The notes under the pieces: model-generated | What the model was told of the DNA's origin: nothing | Seen by the model: the letters and a program-made list of their open reading frames with translations, nothing else | The model's database searches: none | Source: Duganella qianjiadongensis | GTDB lineage: Bacteria; Pseudomonadota; Gammaproteobacteria; Burkholderiales; Burkholderiaceae_D | NCBI RefSeq assembly: GCF_009857915.1 | Contig: NZ_WWCM01000003.1 | Location: 62,001-126,000, forward strand | DNA length: 64,000 bases | Direction of reading: 5' to 3' | Shown here: positions 1 to 8,669 of the stretch, one piece after another | Position numbering within the stretch: the first letter of the stretch is position 1 | Layout: every line of letters starts with the position of its first letter | Position numbers and translations under genes: made by a program

Positions 1-1
1 T

Positions 2-469
2 CATGTGGGCGAGGTGTGCGCGCAGGCGCTGTATAACTCGCAGAGCCGCTTTGCCAAGACGGACGAAATCCGCGCCCAGTTCGAGCAGGCGGGCCGCGAG
101 GAAGAAGATCATCTGGCCTGGACCGCCCAGCGTCTCGACGAGCTGGGTTCGCATATCAGCGTGCTCAACCCCTTGTTCTATGCGGGCGCGTATGCGCTGG
201 GCACGGTGGCAGCCGTGATCGGCGACAGCACCAGTCTGGGCTTTGTGGTGGAAACGGAGCGGCAGGTGGAGGCCCACCTGATGAGCCATCTGGAAAAACT
301 GCCGGAGCAGGATGCCCGCTCGCGCGCCATCGTGGACCAGATGCGCATCGACGAAATCGAGCATGGCGCGGCGGCGCAGGCGCTTGGTGCCATCAACACG
401 CCGGCACCCGTGCAGGCGGTGATGGCAGTGATGGGCAAGGTCATGACCAGCACCGCCTACTACCTTTGA
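2..469 (+). CDS. coq7: Coq7 ubiquinone hydroxylase, 3' part (5' end outside window)
   Basis: Di-iron monooxygenase that hydroxylates the 2-polyprenyl-3-methyl-6-methoxy-1,4-benzoquinol precursor in ubiquinone synthesis. The open frame already runs at base 2, so the N-terminus lies upstream; 155 residues remain. The carboxylate-bridged di-iron ligands are visible as EEEDH early on, E-x-x-H in the middle (QVEAH) and DEIEH near the C-terminus, the usual Coq7 pattern. A membrane-associating hydrophobic segment (about residues 56-80 of the fragment) lies between them. The fragment ends at TGA 467-469. A partial ubiA at the other end of the window belongs to the same pathway, but the two are over 60 kb apart, so no operon is implied. 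An in-frame GTG at base 5 is unlikely to be the true start. Confidence 0.93.
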   Translation, partial: HVGEVCAQALYNSQSRFAKTDEIRAQFEQAGREEEDHLAWTAQRLDELGSHISVLNPLFYAGAYALGTVAAVIGDSTSLGFVVETERQVEAHLMSHLEKLPEQDARSRAIVDQMRIDEIEHGAAAQALGAINTPAPVQAVMAVMGKVMTSTAYYL

Positions 470-477
470 TTTCTGGG

Positions 478-537
478 TAGTCTAGATCGGTCTAAACCGG
501 TCTAAAGCTGTCTATCCGGATCTGGACCGGTCTAAAA
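478..537. repeat. Six tandem 10-bp degenerate repeats between convergent genes
   Basis: Six consecutive 10-base units start at 478, 488, 498, 508, 518 and 528. TCT sits at positions 4-6 of every unit; the consensus is cGGTCTAaAc. Three units are nearly identical (488, 498, 528). The array lies between the 3' ends of coq7 and the osmC-like gene, where no promoter is needed. It has no strong hairpin with a T-run, so it does not read as a standard terminator. Role unknown. Confidence 0.75.
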
Positions 538-549
538 ACCGCATCCAGA

Positions 550-972
550 TCAAGCTTCGATAATCTCGAAGGAGTGGGTGATGCTGGCGGTTTTCGCCAG
601 CATGATGGACGCCGAGCAGTATTTTTCGTGCGACAGTTTGACCGCGCGTTCTACCGCCTCCGGTTTCAGGTCCTTGCCCGTCACGGTGAAGTGGAAGTGG
701 ATGCTGGTGAACACTTTCGGTTCCGTGTCGGCCCGTTCCGCTTTCAGCGTGCAGTCGCAGCCGCGCACATCGGCACGGCCTTTTTTCAGGATCAGCACCA
801 CGTCATAGGCCGAACAGCCGCCCGTGCCGAGCAACACCATTTCCATCGGACGCGGTGCCAGATTATGCCCGCCGCCTTCCGGGGCGCCATCCATGTTGAC
901 CAGATGGCCAGAACCGGTCTGCGCCAAAAAACTCATGCCCGTAGGGCCATTCCAGCTAACTTTGCATTCCAT
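550..972 (-). CDS. OsmC/Ohr family thiol-dependent peroxidase-like protein
   Basis: A 140-residue protein of the OsmC/Ohr fold, whose best-known members reduce organic hydroperoxides with two reactive cysteines. One Cys lies in the GTGGCS segment near residue 54 and another in EKYCSAS near residue 117, matching the spacing of OsmC-like (YhfA-type) proteins. The ATG at 972 is chosen because GGAGAG sits just upstream and the family starts close to this point; a longer frame reaching 1065 begins with low-complexity sequence and lacks a good ribosome site. It is a single gene, convergent with coq7 and divergent from the ribosomal-protein operon. The exact substrate is not predictable. Confidence 0.88.
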   Translation of the reverse strand: MECKVSWNGPTGMSFLAQTGSGHLVNMDGAPEGGGHNLAPRPMEMVLLGTGGCSAYDVVLILKKGRADVRGCDCTLKAERADTEPKVFTSIHFHFTVTGKDLKPEAVERAVKLSHEKYCSASIMLAKTASITHSFEIIEA

Positions 973-1090
973 CGTGCTCTCCGCGTGTAAAGGTTGGCCG
1001 TATTGTAATGGACTCGGGCAGGGCTGGCAGGCGGCCGCACTGGCGGGCCGCCCGATAAGCGGCAAACTGGGCGGGAAAGCGCAGCCAGCC

Positions 1091-1120
1091 TTGACTTGCG
1101 GCCGATTTAGCGTTTATACT
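1091..1120 (+). promoter_or_regulatory. Sigma70-type promoter of rplM-rpsI
   Basis: TTGACT at 1091-1096 and TATACT at 1115-1120, separated by 18 bases, give a near-consensus sigma70 promoter. It lies about 100 bases upstream of the L13 start, leaving a structured leader between. Confidence 0.8.
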
Positions 1121-1149
1121 TATCGGCTTTCCATTCGCTCAGGAAAGTA

Positions 1150-1212
1150 AATAAGAAGGCCGAGTCCGCTGAAGCTGTGGCGGAACCACCATTTGAGCGT
1201 GTTTTACTTATT
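1150..1212 (+). promoter_or_regulatory. Structured 5' leader of rplM (possible autoregulatory element)
   Basis: Between promoter and ATG, AATAAG (1150-1155) can pair with CTTATT (1207-1212), enclosing a hairpin formed by TCCGC (1165-1169) and GCGGA (1180-1184). The outer stem ends directly before the AGGAAG ribosome site, so folding could influence L13 translation. L13 leaders are known in other bacteria; whether this one responds to L13 is inference. Confidence 0.35.
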
Positions 1213-1223
1213 AGGAAGTCAAC

Positions 1224-1652
1224 ATGAAAACTTTTTCCGCCAAGGGCCATGAAGTCCAGCGCGATTGGTTCGTGATTGACGCGACGGACAAAGTCCTCGG
1301 ACGTGTTGCCAGCGAAGTGGCACTCCGACTGCGCGGCAAACACAAGCCAGAATTTACTCCTCACGTCGACACCGGTGACTACATCGTCATCGTTAACGCA
1401 GGCAAACTGCGCGTGACCGGCACCAAAGCAACCGAGAAGACCTACTACCGTCACTCGGGCTACCCAGGTGGCATCTACGAGACCAACTTCCTGAAAATGC
1501 AACAGCGTTTCCCAGGTCGTGCTCTGGAGAAGGCCGTTAAGGGTATGCTGCCTAAAGGCCCACTGGGCTACGCAATGATCAAGAAGCTGAAAGTGTACGC
1601 TGAGGGTACTCACCCACACGCTGCTCAGCAACCTAAAGCACTCGAAATCTAA
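1224..1652 (+). CDS. rplM: 50S ribosomal protein L13
   Basis: Large-subunit protein L13, an early-assembling 23S rRNA binder, at its standard length of 142 residues. Hallmarks are the N-terminal [17 protein letters not shown] stretch, the GDYIVIVNA segment and the [10 protein letters not shown] segment. AGGAAG lies 7 bases before the ATG. It is followed after 9 bases by rpsI, the conserved L13-S9 operon, under the promoter at 1091-1120. Codon usage shifts to more CGT and AAA than in neighbouring genes, as expected for highly expressed genes. Confidence 0.99.
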   Translation: MKTFSAKGHEVQRDWFVIDATDKVLGRVASEVALRLRGKHKPEFTPHVDTGDYIVIVNAGKLRVTGTKATEKTYYRHSGYPGGIYETNFLKMQQRFPGRALEKAVKGMLPKGPLGYAMIKKLKVYAEGTHPHAAQQPKALEI

Positions 1653-1661
1653 GGAACTGAC

Positions 1662-2054
1662 ATGATCGGTAACTACAATTACGGCACTGGCCGTCGCAAG
1701 AGTGCAGTAGCTCGTGTGTTCATCAAAGTTGGCACTGGCCAAATCATCGTCAACGGCAAACCAGCTGCTGAATACTTCTCCCGCGAAACCGGTCTGATGG
1801 TCATCCGTCAACCGCTGGAACTGACCGGCAACGTAGAACGTTTCGACATCAAAGTCAACGTACACGGCGGCGGTGAGTCGGGTCAAGCAGGTGCAGTTCG
1901 TCACGGCATCACCCGCGCTCTGATCGACTACGATTCGGGCCTGAAAGGTGATCTGGCACGCGCTGGCTTCGTTACCCGCGATGCACGTGAAGTTGAACGT
2001 AAAAAAGTTGGTCTGCGCAAAGCACGTCGCGCAAAACAATTCTCGAAGCGTTAA
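1662..2054 (+). CDS. rpsI: 30S ribosomal protein S9
   Basis: Small-subunit protein S9, 130 residues, the usual length. The N-terminal [15 protein letters not shown] motif and the basic C-terminal tail ending QFSKR, which reaches toward the P-site tRNA in the family, are both present. AAGGA lies before the ATG. It is the second gene of the rplM-rpsI operon and is closed by the intrinsic terminator at 2094-2128. Confidence 0.99.
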   Translation: MIGNYNYGTGRRKSAVARVFIKVGTGQIIVNGKPAAEYFSRETGLMVIRQPLELTGNVERFDIKVNVHGGGESGQAGAVRHGITRALIDYDSGLKGDLARAGFVTRDAREVERKKVGLRKARRAKQFSKR

Positions 2055-2093
2055 TTTGCACGCTCTGGTGCTCTGCTTGCAGAGCGCCATCAG

Positions 2094-2128
2094 AAAAGCC
2101 GCCGGCCTTGTGTCGGGCGGCTTTTTTG
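2094..2128 (+). terminator. Intrinsic terminator of rplM-rpsI
   Basis: AAAAGCCGCC and GGGCGGCTTTTTT form a GC-rich stem with an 11-base loop and a run of six T. It sits about 40 bases after the rpsI stop. Confidence 0.9.
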
Positions 2129-2225
2129 CCATCTGGCGCGTCGCTTTGCGCGTCACTGCGCCGTCACACATGCCCTGCTAAAATGGGCATCTTATTCTCT
2201 GCAACACCTCATTCAAGGAAAGAAC

Positions 2226-3263
2226 ATGATCAAAGTTGGCATCGTCGGTGGCACCGGATATACCGGAGTGGAATTATTGCGCCTGCTGGCCGTCCATCCC
2301 GATGTACAACTGACCGCCATCACCTCGCGCAAGGAAGACGGCCTGCCCGTGGCTGACATGTTCCCCTCCCTGCGCGGCCGCGTGCATCTGGCGTTTTCCT
2401 CGCCGGACAAGGCAGATCTGCGCCAGTGCGACGTGGTGTTCTTTGCCACCCCGCACGGTGTGGCCATGGCGCAGGCGCCGGAACTGCTGGCAGCGGGCGT
2501 GAAAGTGATCGATCTGGCGGCCGACTTCCGCATCAAGGACCGCGCCGTGTTCGAGCAGTGGTACAAGATCGAGCATACCTGCCCCGAGTTGCTGGAAGAA
2601 GCCGCCTATGGTCTGGCCGAACTGAACCGCGATGCCATCAGCCAGGCCCGTCTGGTCGCCAATCCGGGTTGCTACCCGACCACCATGCAGCTGGGCTACT
2701 ACCCGCTGCTCAAAGCCGGCGTGATCGACGCGGGCAGCCTGATCGCCGACTGCAAGTCGGGCGTGTCCGGCGCGGGCCGCAAGGCGGAAATCGGCACCCT
2801 GTTCTCGGAAGCCAGCGACAACTTTAAAGCCTATGGCGTGGCCGGCCACCGTCACACGCCGGAAACCGTGGCGCAGCTGCAGAAATTCAGCAGCTCGCCG
2901 GTGGAACTGGTGTTCACCCCCCATCTGGTGCCTATGATACGCGGCATGCATTCGACCCTGTACGGCCGCCTGACCCGCGATATCAGCAACGAAGAACTGC
3001 AGGCCCTGTTCGAAGAACAGTATAAGGATTCCGCATTCGTCGACGTGATGCCGTTCGGCTCGCATCCGGAAACCCGCTCCACCCGCGGCTCCAATATGCT
3101 GCGTCTGGCCCTGCATCGTCCGGGCAATGGCCGTACCGTCATCGTGCTGGTGGTGCAGGACAATCTGGTGAAAGGCGCCTCCGGCCAGGCAGTGCAGTGT
3201 ATGAATCTGATGTTCGGTCTGGCGGAAAATACCGGCCTGACCCAGATCGCGCTGCTGCCGTAA
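2226..3263 (+). CDS. argC: N-acetyl-gamma-glutamyl-phosphate reductase
   Basis: NADPH-dependent reductase of arginine biosynthesis, converting N-acetyl-glutamyl-5-phosphate to the semialdehyde. The 345-residue length fits the longer type-1 ArgC. GGTGYTG (residues 8-14) is the nucleotide-binding loop, NPGCYPT carries catalytic Cys149, and the conserved GHRHTPE segment follows near residue 205. AAGGAAAG lies upstream of the ATG. It appears to be a single gene between the ribosomal operon and a bactofilin; other arg genes are not in view. Confidence 0.98.
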   Translation: MIKVGIVGGTGYTGVELLRLLAVHPDVQLTAITSRKEDGLPVADMFPSLRGRVHLAFSSPDKADLRQCDVVFFATPHGVAMAQAPELLAAGVKVIDLAADFRIKDRAVFEQWYKIEHTCPELLEEAAYGLAELNRDAISQARLVANPGCYPTTMQLGYYPLLKAGVIDAGSLIADCKSGVSGAGRKAEIGTLFSEASDNFKAYGVAGHRHTPETVAQLQKFSSSPVELVFTPHLVPMIRGMHSTLYGRLTRDISNEELQALFEEQYKDSAFVDVMPFGSHPETRSTRGSNMLRLALHRPGNGRTVIVLVVQDNLVKGASGQAVQCMNLMFGLAENTGLTQIALLP

Positions 3264-3328
3264 ATCAAACCCGGGCCGGCTGCGGCAGGTAGATTAGAGG
3301 CTACCTGCCTGCTAGCGGAAAGCCTGCC

Positions 3329-3700
3329 ATGATCGAGATCGACAGCGTGATCGGGGAACAGATGCGCGTAGTCGGGCATCTGATGTTTCGCGGCGGCTTG
3401 CGCATCGATGGCGTGGTGATCGGCAACGTGGTGGCCGAAGCAGGTCAGCATGGCTACCTGGTCATCGCTGCCCAGGGCCGGGTCGAGGGCGAGGTGTGTT
3501 GCGAACACGTCATCCTCAACGGCGAAATAAAAGGTTGCGTGATCTGCGCTAATTTGCTTGAAATGCAGCCACATGCCCGCATCATCGGCGATGTCTGGTA
3601 TAAAGCACTGGAAATGCATGGCGGCGCTAGGGTGCTGGGGCATCTGCACCCGCTGGAAAGCCGGGGCCAGGTGGCGGCAATTATGCGCCCAAGAGCATGA
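3329..3700 (+). CDS. Bactofilin-type cytoskeletal protein
   Basis: A 123-residue protein of the bactofilin (DUF583) family, which forms polar filaments from a right-handed beta-helix and scaffolds cell-shape or polarity functions. The sequence shows short beta-helical turns such as FRGGLRIDG, GRVEGEV, NGEIKG and ARIIGDV, spaced about 17-18 residues, with Gly-rich corners. There is no signal peptide or membrane segment. It lies between argC and erpA in the same direction with gaps of about 50-65 bases, so it may be co-transcribed with either. No M23 peptidase is adjacent, although one lies 2 kb away on the other strand. Confidence 0.85.
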   Translation: MIEIDSVIGEQMRVVGHLMFRGGLRIDGVVIGNVVAEAGQHGYLVIAAQGRVEGEVCCEHVILNGEIKGCVICANLLEMQPHARIIGDVWYKALEMHGGARVLGHLHPLESRGQVAAIMRPRA

Positions 3701-3751
3701 TTTTCGCCAAAGGTCTATAATGGATCAAATTGTTCTACCTAGGAGTCTGAA

Positions 3752-4114
3752 ATGAACGCTGTCGCCGACGCACAAGATGTAATGCCAGCACCAATTATCT
3801 TCACCGATAGCGCGGCTGAAAAAGTCGCTCAACTGATCGAAGAAGAGGGCAATCCGGATTTGAAACTGCGCGTATTCGTACAGGGTGGCGGCTGTTCCGG
3901 CTTCCAGTACGGCTTTACCTTTGACGAAATCGTCAACGAAGACGACACCACGATGGTGAAAAACGGCGTTCAGCTGCTGATCGACTCGATGAGCTACCAG
4001 TATCTGGTGGGTGCCGAGATCGACTACAAGGACGATCTGGAAGGTGCGCAATTCGTTATCAAGAATCCAACCGCGAGCTCGACTTGCGGCTGCGGTTCCT
4101 CGTTCTCGGTCTAA
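3752..4114 (+). CDS. erpA: Iron-sulfur cluster insertion protein ErpA
   Basis: A-type carrier that delivers Fe-S clusters to apo-proteins, including those of isoprenoid synthesis and respiration. The 120 residues contain the three conserved cluster-binding cysteines: Cys48 in GGGCSGF, and Cys112 and Cys114 in TCGCGSSF. The N-terminal 12-residue extension is typical of betaproteobacterial ErpA. AGGAG precedes the ATG. A strong terminator follows. Confidence 0.97.
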   Translation: MNAVADAQDVMPAPIIFTDSAAEKVAQLIEEEGNPDLKLRVFVQGGGCSGFQYGFTFDEIVNEDDTTMVKNGVQLLIDSMSYQYLVGAEIDYKDDLEGAQFVIKNPTASSTCGCGSSFSV

Positions 4115-4146
4115 GGACCTTGCGCCGGTTTTCACCGGCTGCGACT

Positions 4147-4183
4147 AAAACGGCGGGCAACTCCGGTTGCGCCGCCGTTTTTT
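4147..4183. terminator. Bidirectional intrinsic terminator between erpA and anmK
   Basis: AAAACGGCGG pairs with CCGCCGTTTTTT around a 15-base loop. The A-run on one side and T-run on the other let it work for erpA (plus) and anmK (minus), whose 3' ends face each other here. Confidence 0.88.
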
Positions 4184-4200
4184 ATTGCTTTTTTATTGGT

Positions 4201-5310
4201 TTAAGCGGGGTACAGGGCGCCGAGGATGCGCTCGCCGCTGGCGCCCGTGACAGCGGGCAGATTGCCCGCCAGCCGGGTGCTAAAGCGCTGGCCCAGCCAT
4301 GCAAACGCCAGCGCTTCCACCTGGTTGGGCGCCACACCCAGCGCGGCGGTTGACTGTACGCTGGTCTGCGGCCCCAGTTCGGTCGCCAGCAACTGCATCA
4401 GCAAGGCGTTGTAGGCGCCGCCACCACAGACATACACGGCGCTGGCGCTGGCGCCTTGCGCATCAGTGCGGATTGCTTGCGCCAGCGTGCGCGCAGTCAG
4501 GGCAGCCAGCGTGTGCTGGATGTCGGCCGCACTGGCGCTGGCAGCCGCAGGGCAGGCCGCCAGATGCTGCTCCAGCCATGCCATGTGGAACAGGTCACGT
4601 CCCGTGCTTTTCGGCGCGGGCAGGGCAAAGTAGGGCTCGCGCAGCAGATGTTCCAGCAGTGCCGGCACCAGCTGGCCGCTGGCGCCCCAGGCACCATCCT
4701 GATCGTATTCGTGGCCGAGGTGACGCTGTATCCAGCCATCGAGCAATGCGTTGCCGGGGCCGGTGTCGAAACCGCGCACGCCGGCTTCCGCCAGGATGCT
4801 GATGTTGGCGATGCCGCCGATGTTGGCGACGATGCGGGTCTGGCCCGCCTGAGCGAATAAGGCATGGTGGAAGGCCGGCACCAGCGGCGCGCCCTGACCG
4901 CCGGCAGCGACGTCGCGGCTGCGGAAATCGGCGATCACATCGATGCCGCACAGTTCGGCCAGCAGGGCGGGGTTGTTAGTCTGGCGGGTAAAGCCCAGCT
5001 CGGGGCGGTGGCGTATCGTCTGGCCGTGCACGGCCACAGCGCGGATCTGCGCGCGGTCATGGCCAGTCTGCCTCAGCAGCAGGGCAACGCAGTCGGCATA
5101 CACGCGCGCCAGGCCGTTGGCGGCCAGTGCTTCGCGCTCGATTTCATTGGCGCCAGCCGCCTGCAGCGCCATCAGCTCGCTACGTAGCGGGGGCGGGAAA
5201 GCGAGAAAGGCGGCGCCCAGCGTGGCGATGCCCTGCGCATCGATGCGGGCTAGCGCGGCATCCACGCCATCCATGCTGGTGCCGGACATCAGGCCGATAT
5301 AGAGACTCAT
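4201..5310 (-). CDS. anmK: Anhydro-N-acetylmuramic acid kinase
   Basis: Converts 1,6-anhydro-MurNAc released from peptidoglycan to MurNAc-6-phosphate during cell-wall recycling. At 369 residues it has the family length. The N-terminus reads GLMSGTSMDG (residues 6-15), the diagnostic ATP-binding signature, and VCGGGAYN appears near the C-terminus. It follows an M23 peptidoglycan peptidase on the same strand, a functionally coherent pair, though a terminator hairpin lies between them. This trio with divergent tyrS is a frequent proteobacterial arrangement. Confidence 0.97.
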   Translation of the reverse strand: MSLYIGLMSGTSMDGVDAALARIDAQGIATLGAAFLAFPPPLRSELMALQAAGANEIEREALAANGLARVYADCVALLLRQTGHDRAQIRAVAVHGQTIRHRPELGFTRQTNNPALLAELCGIDVIADFRSRDVAAGGQGAPLVPAFHHALFAQAGQTRIVANIGGIANISILAEAGVRGFDTGPGNALLDGWIQRHLGHEYDQDGAWGASGQLVPALLEHLLREPYFALPAPKSTGRDLFHMAWLEQHLAACPAAASASAADIQHTLAALTARTLAQAIRTDAQGASASAVYVCGGGAYNALLMQLLATELGPQTSVQSTAALGVAPNQVEALAFAWLGQRFSTRLAGNLPAVTGASGERILGALYPA

Positions 5311-5365
5311 GGGCGGTGCTTTCCTGTGGCGGGTGGTTGTGGGGCTGGTGCCGGTTCGATAGTAT

Positions 5366-5393
5366 AAAAAAACAGGCCGCCGTGGCGACCTGT
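5366..5393 (-). terminator. Intrinsic terminator after the M23 peptidase gene
   Basis: Read on the minus strand, an imperfect hairpin (ACAGG...CCTGT with a GC-rich interior) is followed by seven T. It lies 35 bases past the peptidase stop and before the anmK start, so it could reduce read-through into anmK. Confidence 0.6.
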
Positions 5394-5427
5394 GTTCTGT
5401 TGCTGCGATCTGGCGGGCAGTGCGGGC

Positions 5428-6810
5428 TTACTTGGCCGCTACCCGCGTACCGCGCGAACCGCCCGGCTGCAGCAGCGCGAAGCGGTGCGCCATATCCGAG
5501 GCATAGGCCTTGAAGCGGCTCATTTCCGCTGCCGTCAGGGGTGCCTGCTGCTGCACGTTCATGGTGTTGGGGTCGCGCGCATCGCCGCCTACGCGGAATT
5601 CGTAGTGCAGGTGAGCGCCGGTGGACCAGCCCGTGGTGCCCACATAGCCGATCACGTCGCCCTGGCTGACTTTCGTGCCTTTCTTGATGCCGCTGGCGAA
5701 GCGGCTCATGTGGGCGTAGGCGGTGGTGTAGTTGGCCCAGTGCTTGATGATGACGAAGTTGCCGTAGCCATTCTGGGTGCCGGCGAAATCGATCACGCCA
5801 TCACCGGCGGCACGGATAGGGGTGCCGGTGGCCGCCGGGAAGTCTATGCCTTTGTGGGCTTTCCACTGGCCCGAAATCGGGTGCACGCGCATGGCGAAGC
5901 CGGAGGATATCCGCGAGAATTCGACGGGCGACTTGAGGAAGGCTTTTTTCAGCGATTTGCCGTCGAAGCTGTAGTAGCCGCCGCCCTGCTTGCTTTGCGG
6001 GTCTTCGAACCAGACCGACTGGTAGGTGGTGCCCTTGTTGGTGAACTCGCCCGCCAGCACGCGGCCTGCGCGCACGAACTCGCCATCCTGCCAGAAGGTT
6101 TCATACACCACGTTGAAATGGTCGCCCCGTTTCAGGTCGCCGCGGAAGTCTATGCTGGTCGAGAACATCTCGATGATCTGGCGCACGATGCTGTCCGGCA
6201 GCTTGGTACCGTCTTCGCTGGAGTCGGTGGCCGCATACAGGGTGGAGCTGATGGTACGGGCATGCATTTCCACCCGGCGTTCCAGTTTGGCGGCTTCTTC
6301 CTGTGCCACGAAAGCGCTGCCTTTGCGGGTAATGCGGATGTTCTTGACAGGGATGTCCTTGCCGTCGACCACGACGGCGCGCAGCCACTGCAGATTGCCT
6401 TCTTCATCGGTCTGGGCCTGCACGCGCTTGCCCGCCTTGAGCTGCATCACGCCTTTGGCGATGCTGTCTTTTTTGATGAAGGTTTCCGCCGCTTCGTCTT
6501 CCACGCCCAGACGGCTGAGCAGGGTGGCCAGCGTGTCGCCGGCACGGATTTTTTCTTCGTGGACGAACTGCTCGGTCGCGGATTTCTGTTCGATGGCGGC
6601 AATCTGGGCGCTCAGGTCAGGCGCGACGACGTCTTCCTGTACCGATTTGACGGGCAGATCCGATGCATCAGGCGCCAGTGGGGCAACGCCGGCAGCACCA
6701 AAAGCACATACTGCAAGAAACAATGCAGACGCGCTGATAATGCGCGCCTTGCGCGTCGAACCTAGCAGACTGAACAAGCGTGAGCTTGTGATTTTATGTA
6801 TTTGGTTCAT
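5428..6810 (-). CDS. M23 (LytM/MepM-like) cell-wall endopeptidase
   Basis: Membrane-anchored zinc metallopeptidase expected to cut peptidoglycan cross-links in the periplasm. The 460 residues begin with a basic stretch and a hydrophobic anchor (about residues 23-45). A central OapA/LysM-like region with IRAGDTLATLLSRLGV around residues 87-102 is followed by a C-terminal M23 domain. The Zn ligands are HKGIDF (H-x-x-x-D) and HLHYEF (H-x-H). Layout and length match the MepM/YebA family. ATG at 6810 gives the full anchor. Divergent from tyrS and upstream of anmK, suggesting a shared wall-remodelling role. Confidence 0.93.
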   Translation of the reverse strand: MNQIHKITSSRLFSLLGSTRKARIISASALFLAVCAFGAAGVAPLAPDASDLPVKSVQEDVVAPDLSAQIAAIEQKSATEQFVHEEKIRAGDTLATLLSRLGVEDEAAETFIKKDSIAKGVMQLKAGKRVQAQTDEEGNLQWLRAVVVDGKDIPVKNIRITRKGSAFVAQEEAAKLERRVEMHARTISSTLYAATDSSEDGTKLPDSIVRQIIEMFSTSIDFRGDLKRGDHFNVVYETFWQDGEFVRAGRVLAGEFTNKGTTYQSVWFEDPQSKQGGGYYSFDGKSLKKAFLKSPVEFSRISSGFAMRVHPISGQWKAHKGIDFPAATGTPIRAAGDGVIDFAGTQNGYGNFVIIKHWANYTTAYAHMSRFASGIKKGTKVSQGDVIGYVGTTGWSTGAHLHYEFRVGGDARDPNTMNVQQQAPLTAAEMSRFKAYASDMAHRFALLQPGGSRGTRVAAK

Positions 6811-6969
6811 GCAATCAGTTAAAATTTGCCGCTTGAACTATTCGATAGGGTTTTATTTCTTCTTCTTGTGGTCTAAGTTCGTTTTCATACGGCAATATTG
6901 ATCGATCGAGGATTATATCAAATTCTATCCGCTACCTACTCATTTCTGAAAAATACCGCCCTAAAAATT

Positions 6970-8223
6970 ATGACTACTAATGTATCGACATCGCCGGCTG
7001 CGACTGAAGCCCTGCCCCTGACAGATCGTGTACTGGAGGCGCTCGCCATCACGAAACGCGGTGTCGACGAGTTGCTGATTGAAAGCGAATTCGCCCAGAA
7101 GCTGGCCCGCTCGGAGAAGAGCGGTGTGCCGCTGCGCATCAAACTCGGACTTGATCCAACCGCTCCCGATCTGCACCTGGGCCATACCGTGGTACTCAAC
7201 AAGATGCGTCAATTGCAAGATCTGGGCCATCAGGTGATTTTCCTTATTGGTGACTTCACGTCCATGATCGGTGACCCGTCGGGCCGCAACATGACCCGTC
7301 CGCCCTTGACCCGCGAGCAGGTCGAGCAGAACGCCATGACCTATTTCAAGCAGGCTTCGCTGGTGCTTGACCCGGCCAAGACGGAAATCCGCTACAACTC
7401 CGAATGGTGCGATCCGCTCGGTGCACGGGGCCTGATCAAGCTGGCCTCGCACTACACGGTGGCGCGCATGATGGAGCGTGATGATTTCAGCAAGCGTTTC
7501 AAGGGTGGGACTCCGATTGCCGTCCATGAGTTCCTGTATCCGCTGATGCAGGGCTACGATTCGGTGGCTTTGAAGGCCGACCTTGAGCTAGGTGGAACGG
7601 ACCAGAAATTTAACTTGCTAGTTGGCCGCGAGCTGCAAAAGGACTACGGCCAGGAGCCGCAGTGCATCCTCACCATGCCGCTGCTGGAAGGTCTGGACGG
7701 CGTGGAGAAGATGTCCAAGTCGAAGAACAACTACATCGGCATCACCGAAGTGCCGAATACCATGTTCGCCAAGATCATGAGTATTTCCGACACCATGATG
7801 TGGAAATACTATGAACTGCTGTCGTTCCGTTCGCTCGCTGAGGTGGCGGCGCTGAAAGCGGCCGTCGAGGGCGGCGCCAACCCGCGCGACGCCAAAGTGG
7901 CGCTGGCGCAGGAAATCGTCGCGCGCTTCCACTCGCAGGACGCCGCCGAGCAGGCGCTGAACGATTTCGTCAACCGCTCCAAAGGCGGCATCCCTGACGA
8001 TATCGCCGAAATCACCGTGCCGGGCGCTCCGGCCGGCATCCAGCAACTGCTGAAAGCGGCCGGTCTGTGCGCTTCCGTGTCGGAAGCGGGCCGCATGATA
8101 GAGCAGGGCGGGGTGCGCATCGACGGTACCGTCATCAGCGACAAGACGCTGAAAGTCGACGCCGGCACCATGGTGCTGCAAGTCGGCAAGCGCAAGTTCG
8201 CCCGCGTGACGCTGACGGCATGA
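6970..8223 (+). CDS. tyrS: Tyrosyl-tRNA synthetase
   Basis: Class I synthetase charging tRNA-Tyr, 417 residues. The signatures are HLGH (69-72), GDPSGR (101-106), the tyrosine/ATP segment LGGTDQKFN, and KMSKS (247-251). A C-terminal S4 RNA-binding domain ends the protein. The sequence pattern is of the TyrZ-like subgroup. ATG 6970 is preferred over an in-frame start at 6898 because family homology begins shortly after it, although no clear ribosome site is visible. It overlaps dtd by four bases (ATGA), pointing to translational coupling. Confidence 0.97.
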   Translation: MTTNVSTSPAATEALPLTDRVLEALAITKRGVDELLIESEFAQKLARSEKSGVPLRIKLGLDPTAPDLHLGHTVVLNKMRQLQDLGHQVIFLIGDFTSMIGDPSGRNMTRPPLTREQVEQNAMTYFKQASLVLDPAKTEIRYNSEWCDPLGARGLIKLASHYTVARMMERDDFSKRFKGGTPIAVHEFLYPLMQGYDSVALKADLELGGTDQKFNLLVGRELQKDYGQEPQCILTMPLLEGLDGVEKMSKSKNNYIGITEVPNTMFAKIMSISDTMMWKYYELLSFRSLAEVAALKAAVEGGANPRDAKVALAQEIVARFHSQDAAEQALNDFVNRSKGGIPDDIAEITVPGAPAGIQQLLKAAGLCASVSEAGRMIEQGGVRIDGTVISDKTLKVDAGTMVLQVGKRKFARVTLTA

Positions 8224-8669
8224 TAGGGCTGCTGCAAAGAGTCAGCAGCGCCAGTGTGGTAGTCGATGACGCCACTATCGGCGCCATCGGGGCCGGTCTG
8301 ATGGTGCTGGTATGCGCCGAGCGTCACGACAGCGAACAGGAGGCCGATGCCTTGCTCAACAAGCTGCTGGCCTACCGCGTGTTTGCCGACGAGGCAGGCA
8401 AGATGAACCGCAGCGTCACGGATACGGGTGGTGCGCTGCTGCTGGTGCCGCAGTTCACGCTGGCCGCCGATACCAACTCCGGTACCCGGCCATCGTTCAC
8501 GCCGGCGGGAGCGCCGGCCGACGGCAAGCGCCTGTTCGATTATTTTCTGGCGCAAGCGCGCTTGCGCCACCCGCAGGTGGAATGCGGCCAGTTCGGCGCC
8601 GACATGCAAGTCTCGCTGACCAACGATGGCCCGGTGACATTCTGGCTGCAGACCCGTCCCAAAGCATGA
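8220..8669 (+). CDS. dtd: D-aminoacyl-tRNA deacylase, with altered motif residue
   Basis: Removes D-amino acids mischarged on tRNA, D-Tyr being the classical case, which fits its overlap with tyrS. The 149 residues match family length. The second motif, NDGPVT (residues 135-140, Gly-cisPro), is intact. The first motif, normally SQFTL, reads PQFTL: residue 77 is Pro where Ser is the rule. The start is the ATG overlapping the tyrS stop (ATGA), and the end overlaps the next gene in the same way. Whether deacylation is preserved is uncertain because of the Pro substitution. Confidence 0.94.
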   Translation: MIGLLQRVSSASVVVDDATIGAIGAGLMVLVCAERHDSEQEADALLNKLLAYRVFADEAGKMNRSVTDTGGALLLVPQFTLAADTNSGTRPSFTPAGAPADGKRLFDYFLAQARLRHPQVECGQFGADMQVSLTNDGPVTFWLQTRPKA

